DNA from: Blautia sp. An249
GTDB taxonomy: Bacteria > Bacillota > Clostridia > Lachnospirales > Lachnospiraceae
NCBI RefSeq assembly: GCF_002159835.1
Contig: NZ_NFJL01000029.1
Span: 1 to 32,134, forward strand
Direction of reading: 5' to 3'
DNA: 32,134 bases
Shown here in pieces: positions 25,566 to 32,134 of the stretch; position 1 is the stretch's first letter, and each line of letters opens with the position of its first letter. Position numbers and translations under genes: made by a program. Below the pieces are notes generated by a model, which was not told where the DNA came from, made no database searches, and was given only the letters and a program-made list of their open reading frames with translations.

Positions 25566-26150
25566 CTATTTCTTCATAAATCCAATTTCTTTTAAGGGAG
25601 AGATCTGAAACCAGATTTTCCCTTCTATGTATGCTTTCTTTACAATTCCAATGTCTCCGTGACGGCTGTCTTCGCTGTTATTGCGGTTGTCTCCCAGGAC
25701 GAAATATTCCCCGGTTCCCAGAGAAATGGGATCCTGCGCATTCCCTCCGTGATTCATAGAAGGAAAACTCTTTCCTTCCACATATACTTCGCCGTCAATC
25801 AGGATTTGTCCGTCTTTAATCTGAACCGTTTCTCCGGGAAGTCCAATGACTCTCCGAATATGAAGAGCCGCTTCATCGCTGGCATTCGTTTTAAAAACAA
25901 TCAGATCTTCCCGTTGGGGATCTCCTATTTTATACGACATCCGGTTCATAAAAAATCGTTCCCCTGTTGAAATCGTAGGTTCCATGGATCCTTCCTGCAT
26001 GGTCACGGTCTGAAAGAAGAGAATTGCCGTTACAGCCCCGAAAAACAGAACCACCAGAATTTGAAAGACCCATTTTAAAATTTTTTTCACTGCTTCCTGT
26101 TCGCAGAAATGCTTTAAATTCTGTAATTTCTCACTTTGTATTTTCTTCAT
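25566..26150 (-). CDS. lepB: Signal peptidase I with Arg in place of the usual catalytic Lys
   Basis: About 194 residues from the ATG at 26150, which has GAGGAAG just upstream; a longer in-frame reading runs into the rplS terminator. One N-terminal membrane segment spans about 27-48. Box B has the nucleophile S55 (GSMEPT), box C is REDLIVFK, and box E (GDNRNNSEDSR) is intact. Box D reads HIRRVIGLPGE, so the general-base Lys of the Ser-Lys dyad is R99. The protein should cleave signal peptides at the outer membrane face, but this change could lower or alter activity. It lies between rplS and rbgA. Confidence 0.85.
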   Translation of the reverse strand: MKKIQSEKLQNLKHFCEQEAVKKILKWVFQILVVLFFGAVTAILFFQTVTMQEGSMEPTISTGERFFMNRMSYKIGDPQREDLIVFKTNASDEAALHIRRVIGLPGETVQIKDGQILIDGEVYVEGKSFPSMNHGGNAQDPISLGTGEYFVLGDNRNNSEDSRHGDIGIVKKAYIEGKIWFQISPLKEIGFMKK

Positions 26151-26172
26151 GACTTCCTCTGCCTCATGATTG

Positions 26173-26206
26173 AAAAAGAGAGTGTTGCAACAACTACAAC
26201 ACTCTC
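26173..26206 (-). terminator. Terminator after rplS
   Basis: GAGAGTGTTG and CAACACTCTC form a perfect 10-bp stem with a 9-base loop (26178-26206), followed on the minus strand by TTTTT (26173-26177). Downstream lepB must use read-through or an unrecognised promoter. Confidence 0.85.
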
Positions 26207-26219
26207 CGTTTGTCAAAAC

Positions 26220-26567
26220 TTATTTTACTATTTCTTTTACTTTGGCTGCTTTACCAACACGATCTCTTAAGTAATTTAATTTTGCACGTCTTACTTTACC
26301 GCGTCTTACAACCTCTACTTTTACAACATGTGGAGAATGTAACGGCCATGTTTTTTCCACACCTACACCATTGGATGTTTTTCTTACAGTAAATGTGGCA
26401 CGGTTGCTTCCACCCTGTTTCTTTAATACAGTTCCTTCGAATACCTGAATTCTTTCACGGTTACCTTCTTTGATTAAAGCGTGTACTCTTACCGTATCTC
26501 CTGTTTTAAATTCCGGTACTTCTTTTTTCAGCTGTTCTGCTTCAATGTTTTTAATGATGTCGTTCAT
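26220..26567 (-). CDS. rplS: 50S ribosomal protein L19
   Basis: 115 residues, the standard length. It contains the L19 signatures [31 protein letters not shown] and [20 protein letters not shown]. It sits at the 30S-50S interface. It has its own promoter and a strong terminator, so it is a near-independent unit. TAGGAGAG precedes the ATG. Confidence 0.97.
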   Translation of the reverse strand: MNDIIKNIEAEQLKKEVPEFKTGDTVRVHALIKEGNRERIQVFEGTVLKKQGGSNRATFTVRKTSNGVGVEKTWPLHSPHVVKVEVVRRGKVRRAKLNYLRDRVGKAAKVKEIVK

Positions 26568-26647
26568 TTTATTCTCTCCTATTCTTCTGGATGTTCTTAA
26601 TACAGTATCTGTAACAGAGGACCATCTTTTTATTCACAACGTAAGTC

Positions 26648-26676
26648 ATTATACAATAAAACCCGTCTATTGACAA
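26648..26676 (-). promoter_or_regulatory. Promoter of rplS
   Basis: TTGTCA (26671-26676) and a perfect TATAAT (26648-26653) on the minus strand, 17 bases apart. The start is near 26641, leaving a leader of about 74 bases. Firmicutes often carry an L19 autoregulatory leader here, but I could not confirm its fold. Confidence 0.8.
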
Positions 26677-26683
26677 GTGTTTT

Positions 26684-27463
26684 TTACTGCTTTTCAAGTT
26701 TTTGCGCCATTTCCCAAATTCCCTTTCCCACATCTTCGGGACAATGGGCGTCTGAAGCCGTTTCAATGGGAACCTGCTCTCTCTGGAAAACAGCCAGCAT
26801 CTGAGGATTCATTCCCCTGTAAGCATATCCGTAATTATTGAACAGACCGCTGCTTTGTTCCGCATACATTCCCTGCTCCTTTAATTTTCCTGCCAGTCTG
26901 CCATAAGTTTCCTCCAAATCCCGGGAGGACTCCCGTCCAAAACATTTAATGGAATCGGGATGGGCCAGGCCGGTAAAAAGGCCGCTGTCAATCAGCTCCT
27001 CCATGAGTTCATAATATCTTTCATACTCCTGATCCGTATCTTTTCCTTCCCAGAGTTCTTTCTTATGGTCAAAGCCAAAGCCGTCTATCCAGTGAATGGA
27101 ACCAGTGAGAAAATCAAGGGGCAGATCTTGGGTCTCTCTTTTTATAAACTCCTCCCAATCCGGGAAATAGCAAACCTCCAGTCCCCAGCGGACTTTCACC
27201 GGGAAGGACTCTTTCCTCATCTCTTCTGCCAGCTTCAGATAATCGGAGAGTCTCTGGCTCCCTCTCCCATCCAGCCAGGAATCAAAGTACCCATTCGTAC
27301 CGTACAGATGGCGGTACATAGGCAGAAACTCCCGGAAACGGTGGGTATGTTCCAGTAAATAGATTTCATCCAGCCCCTTCTTTTGGGCCTGGGAAACAAA
27401 TTTCATCACCCAGTCCTTCGTATATGTGCCTCTCTCCAGATGAATATGGACGTCCTTTAACAT
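26684..27463 (-). CDS. PHP-domain phosphatase (histidinol-phosphatase-like)
   Basis: 259 residues of the PHP metal-dependent phosphoesterase superfamily. Metal-binding motifs are visible in order: H6-x-H8 (DVHIH), E38-H-T-H41 (LLEHTHR), the GLEVCYF Glu, GSIHW, AHPDSIK, and a C-terminal SDAH (237-240). It resembles HisJ-type histidinol-phosphatases, but no his genes are near, so the substrate is open. AAGGAG precedes the ATG, three bases after the exporter gene. Confidence 0.85.
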   Translation of the reverse strand: MLKDVHIHLERGTYTKDWVMKFVSQAQKKGLDEIYLLEHTHRFREFLPMYRHLYGTNGYFDSWLDGRGSQRLSDYLKLAEEMRKESFPVKVRWGLEVCYFPDWEEFIKRETQDLPLDFLTGSIHWIDGFGFDHKKELWEGKDTDQEYERYYELMEELIDSGLFTGLAHPDSIKCFGRESSRDLEETYGRLAGKLKEQGMYAEQSSGLFNNYGYAYRGMNPQMLAVFQREQVPIETASDAHCPEDVGKGIWEMAQKLEKQ

Positions 27464-27466
27464 TTC

Positions 27467-27943
27467 TTAACGCTCCTTCTTTAAGTTCTTCGCAAGCCGA
27501 ATCATCTTTCTGTAAATAAAAAACCCTCTTCCAAGCTGCACTGCTACCGTAACACTCATAATGCCCACAGCAATGCTTCCGGCAAACAAAAGGGTATATG
27601 TTCCCTCCTGCACAAATCCATGCCAGTCATACCGCATCGCAGCGCTCATGGTTCTGTATAGCCCTCCTCCTGGTATCAGAGGAATGGAGGAGGCCACTAA
27701 AAAGACAGTAACCGGCGTTTTTCTCTTTCTGGCCATAATTTCCGAATATACAGTCATAGCAAAAGACGCTCCGATGGCGCATAAATAAATGTTGGAAGTC
27801 CCTTTCCCCAGCCCCAGGTAAACACCCCAGGCCAGCAGTCCTCCCAGAGAAGCAAACCACAGATTTCTTCCCCGCATCTGAAATAACATGGCAAATCCCA
27901 GAGATCCCAGAAAAGCCATGACAAGCTGAATCATCTCTCCCAT
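27467..27943 (-). CDS. Threonine/serine exporter-family membrane protein, small half (YjjB/DUF3815-like)
   Basis: 158 residues with about four to five hydrophobic segments, including MVFLVASSIPLIPGGGLYRT-type PGGGLY residues. This is the C-terminal half of ThrE split as a separate gene. With the neighbouring YjjP-like gene it probably forms an amino or organic acid exporter. The ribosome site is poor (AAAGG 15 bases upstream), and in-frame ATGs at 27934 and 27919 are alternative starts. It is 30 bases after the partner gene. Confidence 0.8.
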   Translation of the reverse strand: MGEMIQLVMAFLGSLGFAMLFQMRGRNLWFASLGGLLAWGVYLGLGKGTSNIYLCAIGASFAMTVYSEIMARKRKTPVTVFLVASSIPLIPGGGLYRTMSAAMRYDWHGFVQEGTYTLLFAGSIAVGIMSVTVAVQLGRGFFIYRKMIRLAKNLKKER

Positions 27944-27973
27944 TTTTTCTTATGAAAACCTTTCTTTTCTTCT

Positions 27974-28726
27974 CTAAAATAAATATCCGGATAACAGAAA
28001 TCCCAGCGCTATGGTAATTGCCAGCAAAATAGATTCTGAAAATTTTATCAGACCGGTTACCATATCTCCTTTAAACATATCCCGAATGGCATTGGTAAAG
28101 GCAAGCCCCGGAATAAACAGCATAATATTTCCAATGCTGATCTTATCTACGTAATCCCCGACTCCCAGGGAAACGAAAAGATTGGCGCATAATCCTCCTA
28201 TCACTGAACACAGCATGGCAAGAACGAAAAAATTAATATGCAGTTTCTTCAGCGCAGCTTCCTCACATTTTAAAATAAGCCCGATGATGGCGGAAGCAAT
28301 CATATCCTTCCAGGTCCCTCCGAAAAAAACGGCAAAAGATCCGGAGATTAAAGCATAAGTGACAAGCTGCATGGGAAAGGAATAGCCCGGTGTTTTTAAA
28401 ATAGTATCCAGTTCCTCCTGGATTCTGGAAAACTCCGGCTTTTCCGCACAGATCCTTCTGGATAAATCGTTGAGTTTCTCCAGCAAAGTAAAATCCGTCC
28501 TTACTGACTGGATTCTCCGCGTCTGTGTGCAGGTTCCAAAATCCTTTCCATAGATGGTTGCAACAATACAGGCGGTTATGGTAAATACATCTACCCGTTC
28601 CGCCCCGTATGCTTTGCAGATTCTGATAATCGTATCTTCCACCCTGCTTACCTCTGCTCCCCCGGTAAGCAGATATTCGCCGATAATCATGGCGCAATAT
28701 AGATATTCTTCCTCATAAGTCCTCAT
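27974..28726 (-). CDS. Threonine/serine exporter-family protein, large half (YjjP/DUF1212-like)
   Basis: 250 residues. The N-terminal soluble half contains the family signature GGAEVSRVEDTIIRI near 19-33. The C-terminal half has about five membrane segments. In YjjP/YjjB and ThrE systems the two halves together export organic acids or Thr/Ser. GGAGAGAAC precedes the ATG. It lies 27 bases after the ZIP gene. The substrate is not readable from sequence. Confidence 0.85.
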   Translation of the reverse strand: MRTYEEEYLYCAMIIGEYLLTGGAEVSRVEDTIIRICKAYGAERVDVFTITACIVATIYGKDFGTCTQTRRIQSVRTDFTLLEKLNDLSRRICAEKPEFSRIQEELDTILKTPGYSFPMQLVTYALISGSFAVFFGGTWKDMIASAIIGLILKCEEAALKKLHINFFVLAMLCSVIGGLCANLFVSLGVGDYVDKISIGNIMLFIPGLAFTNAIRDMFKGDMVTGLIKFSESILLAITIALGFLLSGYLF

Positions 28727-28753
28727 GTTCTCTCCTGCCCCTGTAAACGGACC

Positions 28754-29533
28754 TTAGCCAAGAGCTACGTCCAATATCATCATTACAATAAATCCCGCCG
28801 CAAAGCCGATAGTCGCCAGGTTGCTGTGAGCTCCCTGGGAGGCTTCCGGTATCAGTTCTTCCACTACCACATAAATCATCGCTCCTGCCGCAAACGCCAG
28901 AAAATACGGAAGAAAGGCAGATAACTGACTGGAAAGCAGGATCATAATCAAAGCTCCCACCGGTTCAACCGCTCCTGATAAAGTTCCATAAAAGAACGCC
29001 TTCCCTTTGCTCATCTGATCCTCTGACTTTAACGGCATAGATATAATCGCTCCTTCCGGGAAATTCTGAATGGCAATTCCCAGAGTCAGTGCAAGGGCCC
29101 CCGCATACGTAATCTCATGATTTCCCGTAAGCATTCCCGCAAAAGCAACCCCTACTGCCATTCCTTCCGGAATATTGTGAAGGGTTACTGCAAGGACAAG
29201 CATGGTCGTTTTTTTTAGTGTGCATTTTACACCCTCCGGACAGGAACTTCCCATATGCAGATGGGGAATCAGTTTATCCATCAGAAGCAGAAATCCGATG
29301 CCCGCGGCAAATCCCACGGCCGCAGGAACAAAGGCAAACCGCCCCATATCTTCCGCCATATCCATAGCCGGTATCAGCAAAGACCACACCGAAGCGGCCA
29401 CCATAATCCCCGATGCAAAACCCAGAAGGCTCTTCTGCATGTAGGATTTCATCTCATTCTTCAGGAAAAAGACGCAGGCAGCGCCGGCTGAAGTTCCTAT
29501 AAACGGCAGCATAATTCCTAATAATATTTTCAT
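28754..29533 (-). CDS. ZIP family divalent metal transporter
   Basis: A 259-residue, roughly eight-segment membrane protein. The paired ZIP metal-site motifs are present: H119-N-x-P-E-G (TLHNIPEGMAVG) and Q156-N-F-P-E-G (AIQNFPEGAIIS). A Cys/His-bearing loop (HLHMGSSCPEGVKC) lies between segments 3 and 4. It probably imports zinc, iron or another divalent metal. AAGGAGATGAATTT precedes the ATG. It is the first gene of the leftward run with the ThrE halves and PHP gene. Confidence 0.9.
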   Translation of the reverse strand: MKILLGIMLPFIGTSAGAACVFFLKNEMKSYMQKSLLGFASGIMVAASVWSLLIPAMDMAEDMGRFAFVPAAVGFAAGIGFLLLMDKLIPHLHMGSSCPEGVKCTLKKTTMLVLAVTLHNIPEGMAVGVAFAGMLTGNHEITYAGALALTLGIAIQNFPEGAIISMPLKSEDQMSKGKAFFYGTLSGAVEPVGALIMILLSSQLSAFLPYFLAFAAGAMIYVVVEELIPEASQGAHSNLATIGFAAGFIVMMILDVALG

Positions 29534-29559
29534 AAATTCATCTCCTTACTGTATTTATA

Positions 29560-29588
29560 ATATCAGATTTCCCTGGAAAAGGATACAA
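29560..29588 (-). promoter_or_regulatory. Weak predicted promoter of the ZIP gene
   Basis: TTGTAT (29583-29588) and TGATAT (29560-29565), 17 bases apart on the minus strand. Both hexamers have two mismatches, and nearby TATTAT/TATAAA alternatives exist, so the exact box is uncertain. Confidence 0.35.
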
Positions 29589-29619
29589 AAATCTGGGTTA
29601 AAATATTCCTTTCGTGCCT

Positions 29620-29631
29620 GCAAACGTTTGC
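29620..29631. promoter_or_regulatory. LacI-type operator palindrome
   Basis: GCAAACGTTTGC is a perfect 12-bp palindrome with the central CG typical of LacI/PurR/CcpA-family operators. It lies about 50 bases upstream of the expected lacI start and 87 upstream of the ZIP start codon, so it may serve autoregulation or the divergent gene. Confidence 0.6.
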
Positions 29632-29665
29632 GCTTTTTCCTGCATATTTGCCCTTTCATTTTTCG

Positions 29666-29671
29666 TATAAT
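29666..29671 (+). promoter_or_regulatory. -10 box of the LacI-family regulator gene
   Basis: A perfect TATAAT at 29666-29671; no good -35 was found 16-18 bases upstream (CATATT). The leader to the ATG is about 18 bases and carries AAGGAGG. Confidence 0.5.
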
Positions 29672-29695
29672 AAGGATACATAAGGAGGAAACTAC

Positions 29696-30727
29696 ATGAC
29701 TTTAAAGGACATTGCCAAAGAAGCCGGCGTATCCATTTCAACGGTATCCCGCGTCATAAACAACAAAGCATGCAACGCTGCCAGCAAAGATACTCAGGAT
29801 AAAATCTGGTCCATTGTAAGAAAAACAGGCTACACGCCCAACCCGGCAGCTCAGACCCTGAAAAAAGGAAACGCCCTCGTAAACTCTGACAAACCTACCC
29901 GCTTCATCGACTGTCTTCAGGCCAGAAGCACAAACATCGACGCCGATCCCTTTTTCTTCGAACTGGAAAGGGCCATCGAACAGGAGGCATTTAATCACAA
30001 TTGTATTGTAAAACGCTCCTTTGCTCCGGCTGACATTCGGGATATGAAAGAAATCACCAGTCTCCAGGGAAATCTCGCCGACGGGGTGGTGATTTTAGGC
30101 CGATTCGGTTTTTCTCAGGCACAGATGAATTTCCTGAATGATACTTATAAAAACGTCATTTACGTGGGACTCAATCCCACCGACCTGAAATGTGATCAGG
30201 TCATCTGTAACGGATATGACGCCTCTGTTTCCGCTGTAAAATACCTCTTTGAACTGCGCCATAAGAAAATCGGATATATCGGAGAACAGAAAAATGAATG
30301 CCGCTTTCTGGGCTATAAAGACGCTCTTACCAAACTTAACCTCCCCTTTAGTATAACCAACACTGCCAATGTGATTCAGACCATCGACGGAGGGTATCAG
30401 GGGGCAAAGCAACTGATTCAGCGGGGCGTGGATATTTCCGCCGTCTTCTGTGCAAACGACTTAACCGCCATCGGCGCCATTAAAGGATTCTCCGAAAGTA
30501 AAAGAAATGTCCCGAAGGACATTTCCGTAATCAGTATCGATGATATTTCCATGGCTCAGTATCTGTCTCCCATGCTGACCACCATTCACGTTCCCATTGA
30601 AGAACTGGGAAAGATTGCCACTAAGACTCTGTTGGATCGGATTCAGTACGGCCACCGCCTGCCCTTAAAAATCGAACTGCCCTATTATATTGCCAAACGG
30701 GACAGCTGCCTGCGCTACCGCACCTGA
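29696..30727 (+). CDS. LacI family transcriptional regulator
   Basis: 343 residues, standard for the family. The helix-turn-helix at about 2-24 (TLKDIAKEAGVSISTVSRVI) and hinge (NPAAQTLKKG) are followed by a periplasmic-binding-like sugar domain. The specificity-bearing ISIDDISMAQYLSPMLTTIHVP segment is near the C-terminus. No transporter or sugar enzyme gene lies next to it, so the effector is unknown; a galactose-type regulator is possible. AAGGAGG is 6 bases before the ATG. An upstream palindrome suggests autoregulation. Confidence 0.9.
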   Translation: MTLKDIAKEAGVSISTVSRVINNKACNAASKDTQDKIWSIVRKTGYTPNPAAQTLKKGNALVNSDKPTRFIDCLQARSTNIDADPFFFELERAIEQEAFNHNCIVKRSFAPADIRDMKEITSLQGNLADGVVILGRFGFSQAQMNFLNDTYKNVIYVGLNPTDLKCDQVICNGYDASVSAVKYLFELRHKKIGYIGEQKNECRFLGYKDALTKLNLPFSITNTANVIQTIDGGYQGAKQLIQRGVDISAVFCANDLTAIGAIKGFSESKRNVPKDISVISIDDISMAQYLSPMLTTIHVPIEELGKIATKTLLDRIQYGHRLPLKIELPYYIAKRDSCLRYRT

Positions 30728-30741
30728 AAAGGGAACCCTAA

Positions 30742-30856
30742 AGATGTCCGGAAGGGAACACCGTCCGCATTGTCAATTCCGCTGTATACGCCATGCAAAT
30801 ACTCCAACAGGAAATGGCCGAAGAAGAACACCACTTCTTCGGCATTAAGCCAAAAT
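30742..30856 (+). pseudogene. Possible decayed antitoxin-like fragment
   Basis: One plus-strand frame, opening after a stop at 30739-30741, reads TVRIVNSAVYAMQILQQEM from 30760. This recalls the N-terminus of small antitoxin-like proteins that I remember from Lachnospiraceae. There is no start codon before it, and the frame soon passes into a hairpin and the end of the nitroreductase gene. It could be a remnant, or chance. Confidence 0.25.
30817..30843 (+). terminator. Hairpin between the LacI gene and the nitroreductase gene
   Basis: GCCGAAGAAG and CTTCTTCGGC make a perfect 10-bp stem with a 7-base loop, between convergent genes. The plus-strand tail (ATTAAGCCAAAATTTATTT) is only weakly U-rich, so termination may be partial. 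Confidence 0.45.
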
Positions 30857-31477
30857 TTATTTCCTGCGCCAACCGCCCATATGTATATGACCTTCCGGGC
30901 TGCTGTCGTACTGTTCTAAAATCCGTTCCTCTTCTTTAGGATGCCCTACTCCAATAAAACAGGGCGTCATCCAGCCTTTGGGAACACCCAGTTTTTCCAG
31001 CACAATATCATGTTCTTTGTTCAGGGGAATACGCAGCGAATAACCCAAACCTTCATTGATTACAGCCAGCATCATATTTTCTGCTACGCACCAGGCGCTG
31101 GTAAGAGGATTGAGCTTACTGACCCATTCTCCATTCAGCCTGCTGCATTTAAATAGAGGGACAATTACGTAAGGGCAATTTACCAGCATCGTATACTGCC
31201 TCGGCATAGCATAGGCATACATTTCCTGTGCCAGATTAAGCTTTCTGTTTTCGTATCTGCCTGTATCAAATTTATCTGCAATGTATTTGGCATAGGCAAA
31301 TGCCTTTTCTTTTTCTTCTTTTGTATGTAAAACGATAAACTGCCAATTTCGGTAATGATCCCATGTGGGAGCTTTCATTCCGGCGGCCAAAATCCTTTTT
31401 ATCGTTTCAAAATCCACTTCTTGATCGCTCCATTCTCTGCTTGTTCTCCTTTTGTTGATCACTTCGTTAAACTCCAT
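30857..31477 (-). CDS. Nitroreductase family protein
   Basis: 206 residues with the FMN-binding nitroreductase fold. The N-terminus INKRRTSREWSDQ, then MKAPTWDHYRNWQFIVL, is typical, and the glycine-rich IGVGHPKEEE near the end contacts the flavin. It probably reduces nitro, quinone or flavin substrates; the exact one is unknown. GGAGGGG lies 8 bases before the ATG. It is 3 bases after a MarR-type gene, so it is likely that regulator's target. Confidence 0.88.
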   Translation of the reverse strand: MEFNEVINKRRTSREWSDQEVDFETIKRILAAGMKAPTWDHYRNWQFIVLHTKEEKEKAFAYAKYIADKFDTGRYENRKLNLAQEMYAYAMPRQYTMLVNCPYVIVPLFKCSRLNGEWVSKLNPLTSAWCVAENMMLAVINEGLGYSLRIPLNKEHDIVLEKLGVPKGWMTPCFIGVGHPKEEERILEQYDSSPEGHIHMGGWRRK

Positions 31478-31480
31478 TTG

Positions 31481-31933
31481 TTACCCCTCCATCTCCTGGT
31501 TCACCAGTTTAGCCAGATTTTTTGTAAATATCCTGGATAAGTCAATCAACTGTTTCTGTTCCTCTGCCGTAAACATGGACATGGCTGTAACTTCTGCCCA
31601 TGTAATATGACGGACTATTTTTTCACAATAAGCGCGGCCCGACTCTGTCATTTGCACCATTTTATTTCGTCTGTTTTCCGGTGTCTCCATAACTGTTACA
31701 TAACTGTCTGACAGGAGATTTTTGATTATTACATTCACAGTTTGTTTGGATTGCAGGGTTCTCCGGCATATTTCTGTCTGTGTTATACCTTCCTCCGCAT
31801 AAAAGAGGACATTTAATACCAGCAGCGTTTTCATCAGCATGCCATGGCGTTTTGCGTATTCATCATATAAAGCAAACTGTTCATCTCTGAACTTGCAATA
31901 CAGGTACGCGTTTTTCTTTTCTTCTTTTTTCAT
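31481..31933 (-). CDS. MarR family transcriptional regulator
   Basis: 150 residues. The winged helix-turn-helix covers about 45-115 (EEGITQTEICRRTLQSKQTV, then wing ETPENRRNKMVQMTESG). It likely represses its own operon with the nitroreductase and responds to a phenolic or oxidant signal, by family analogy. AAGGACGG precedes the ATG. A dyad overlaps the promoter start point. Confidence 0.9.
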   Translation of the reverse strand: MKKEEKKNAYLYCKFRDEQFALYDEYAKRHGMLMKTLLVLNVLFYAEEGITQTEICRRTLQSKQTVNVIIKNLLSDSYVTVMETPENRRNKMVQMTESGRAYCEKIVRHITWAEVTAMSMFTAEEQKQLIDLSRIFTKNLAKLVNQEMEG

Positions 31934-31963
31934 AACTTACCGTCCTTAGTCTATTTCTTTACG

Positions 31964-32012
31964 GTCAATTTATTGACTAATTTAAGTATATCACTTTTTT
32001 GGGGGAATTCAA
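31964..32012 (-). promoter_or_regulatory. Promoter and dyad operator of the MarR-nitroreductase operon
   Basis: TTGAAT (32007-32012), 16-base spacer, TGA-TATACT extended -10 (31985-31990), giving a start near 31978. GTCAAT-TT-ATTGAC (31964-31977) lies at the start site, well placed for repression. A half-site GACTAA/TTAGTC recurs at 31946-31951 and 31975-31980. Confidence 0.65.
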
Positions 32013-32058
32013 GACAGATTTCCAAAATAAGGAGATTTCCTCTGAATTTTTAGTACAA

Positions 32059-32134
32059 ATCGAGTAGGAGGGAGTGATTAGCTCCCGTCCTCTCACACCA
32101 CCGTGCGTACCGTTCGGTACACGGCGGTTTCAAT
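32059..32134 (-). mobile_element. 3' end of a group II intron (domains V and VI), cut by window edge
   Basis: Read on the minus strand, positions 32134-32100 form a domain V-like hairpin: ACCGCCGTGTACC, tetraloop GAAC, GGTACGCACGGTGGT. Next comes a domain VI-like hairpin with GGGAG/CTCCC arms and a bulged A in CTACTC near the 3' end, about 32059-32066. This layout matches bacterial group II introns. The intron body and its reverse transcriptase would lie beyond the right edge. The 3' boundary is estimated. It sits about 45 bases upstream of the MarR promoter. Confidence 0.75.

Noticed and set aside
26173..26216. TTGACA at 26211-26216 as a lepB promoter
   Set aside because: No -10 box is found 16-18 bases downstream; the region is the rplS terminator stem.
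1..32134. CRISPR arrays, tRNA or rRNA genes, prophage genes or defence systems
   Set aside because: No repeat-spacer pattern, cloverleaf or rRNA sequence was seen; every large open frame fits a metabolic, housekeeping, transport or regulatory gene.

Overview
The window looks like chromosome from an anaerobic, acetogenic Firmicute, most likely a Lachnospiraceae close to Blautia. This is inferred from the complete carbonyl-branch gene set of the Wood-Ljungdahl pathway, the strong AGGAGG-type ribosome sites, and the clostridial-type housekeeping neighbours. The genus is not proven by the sequence.

Region 1 (1-15760, all minus strand) is a Wood-Ljungdahl (reductive acetyl-CoA) operon. A promoter at 15730-15758 fires leftward into a His/Cys-rich metal-binding protein, a CooT-type nickel protein, metF, a CooC-type ATPase, cooS/acsA (CO dehydrogenase), an AcsF/CooC-type ATPase, two tandem acsB genes (acetyl-CoA synthase), acsD and acsC (corrinoid iron-sulfur protein), acsE (methyltransferase), acsV (corrinoid reductive activator), a DUF3786 gene and the first 32 codons of fhs at the left edge. 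MetF makes methyl-THF, AcsE moves the methyl to AcsCD, AcsV rescues oxidised cobalt, CooS makes CO, and AcsB joins methyl, CO and CoA. CooT, the His-rich protein and the two ATPases probably supply and insert nickel. A good internal promoter at the end of the downstream acsB copy could drive acsD-C-E-V separately.

Region 2 (15900-16880) is a divergent aldo/keto reductase gene with a TTG start and a strong terminator.

Region 3 (16894-21325) is a leftward operon: DUF512 radical SAM protein, der, plsY, gpsA. A divergent PRPP synthetase gene (21383-22725) follows, with its own promoter, a leader hairpin and a terminator.

Region 4 (22728-26680, minus) is a housekeeping block: rplS with its own promoter and terminator, then lepB, rbgA, rnhB, yraN and pgeF. 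The signal peptidase has Arg where the catalytic Lys is expected.

Region 5 (26684-29590, minus) holds a ZIP metal transporter, a two-part ThrE/YjjP-YjjB-type exporter and a PHP-family phosphatase.

Region 6 (29620-32134) has a LacI-family regulator with an upstream 12-bp palindrome, a decayed antitoxin-like fragment, a MarR-nitroreductase pair with a dyad over its promoter, and, at the right edge, what reads as the 3' end (domains V-VI) of a group II intron. No tRNA, rRNA, CRISPR array or complete insertion sequence was seen.
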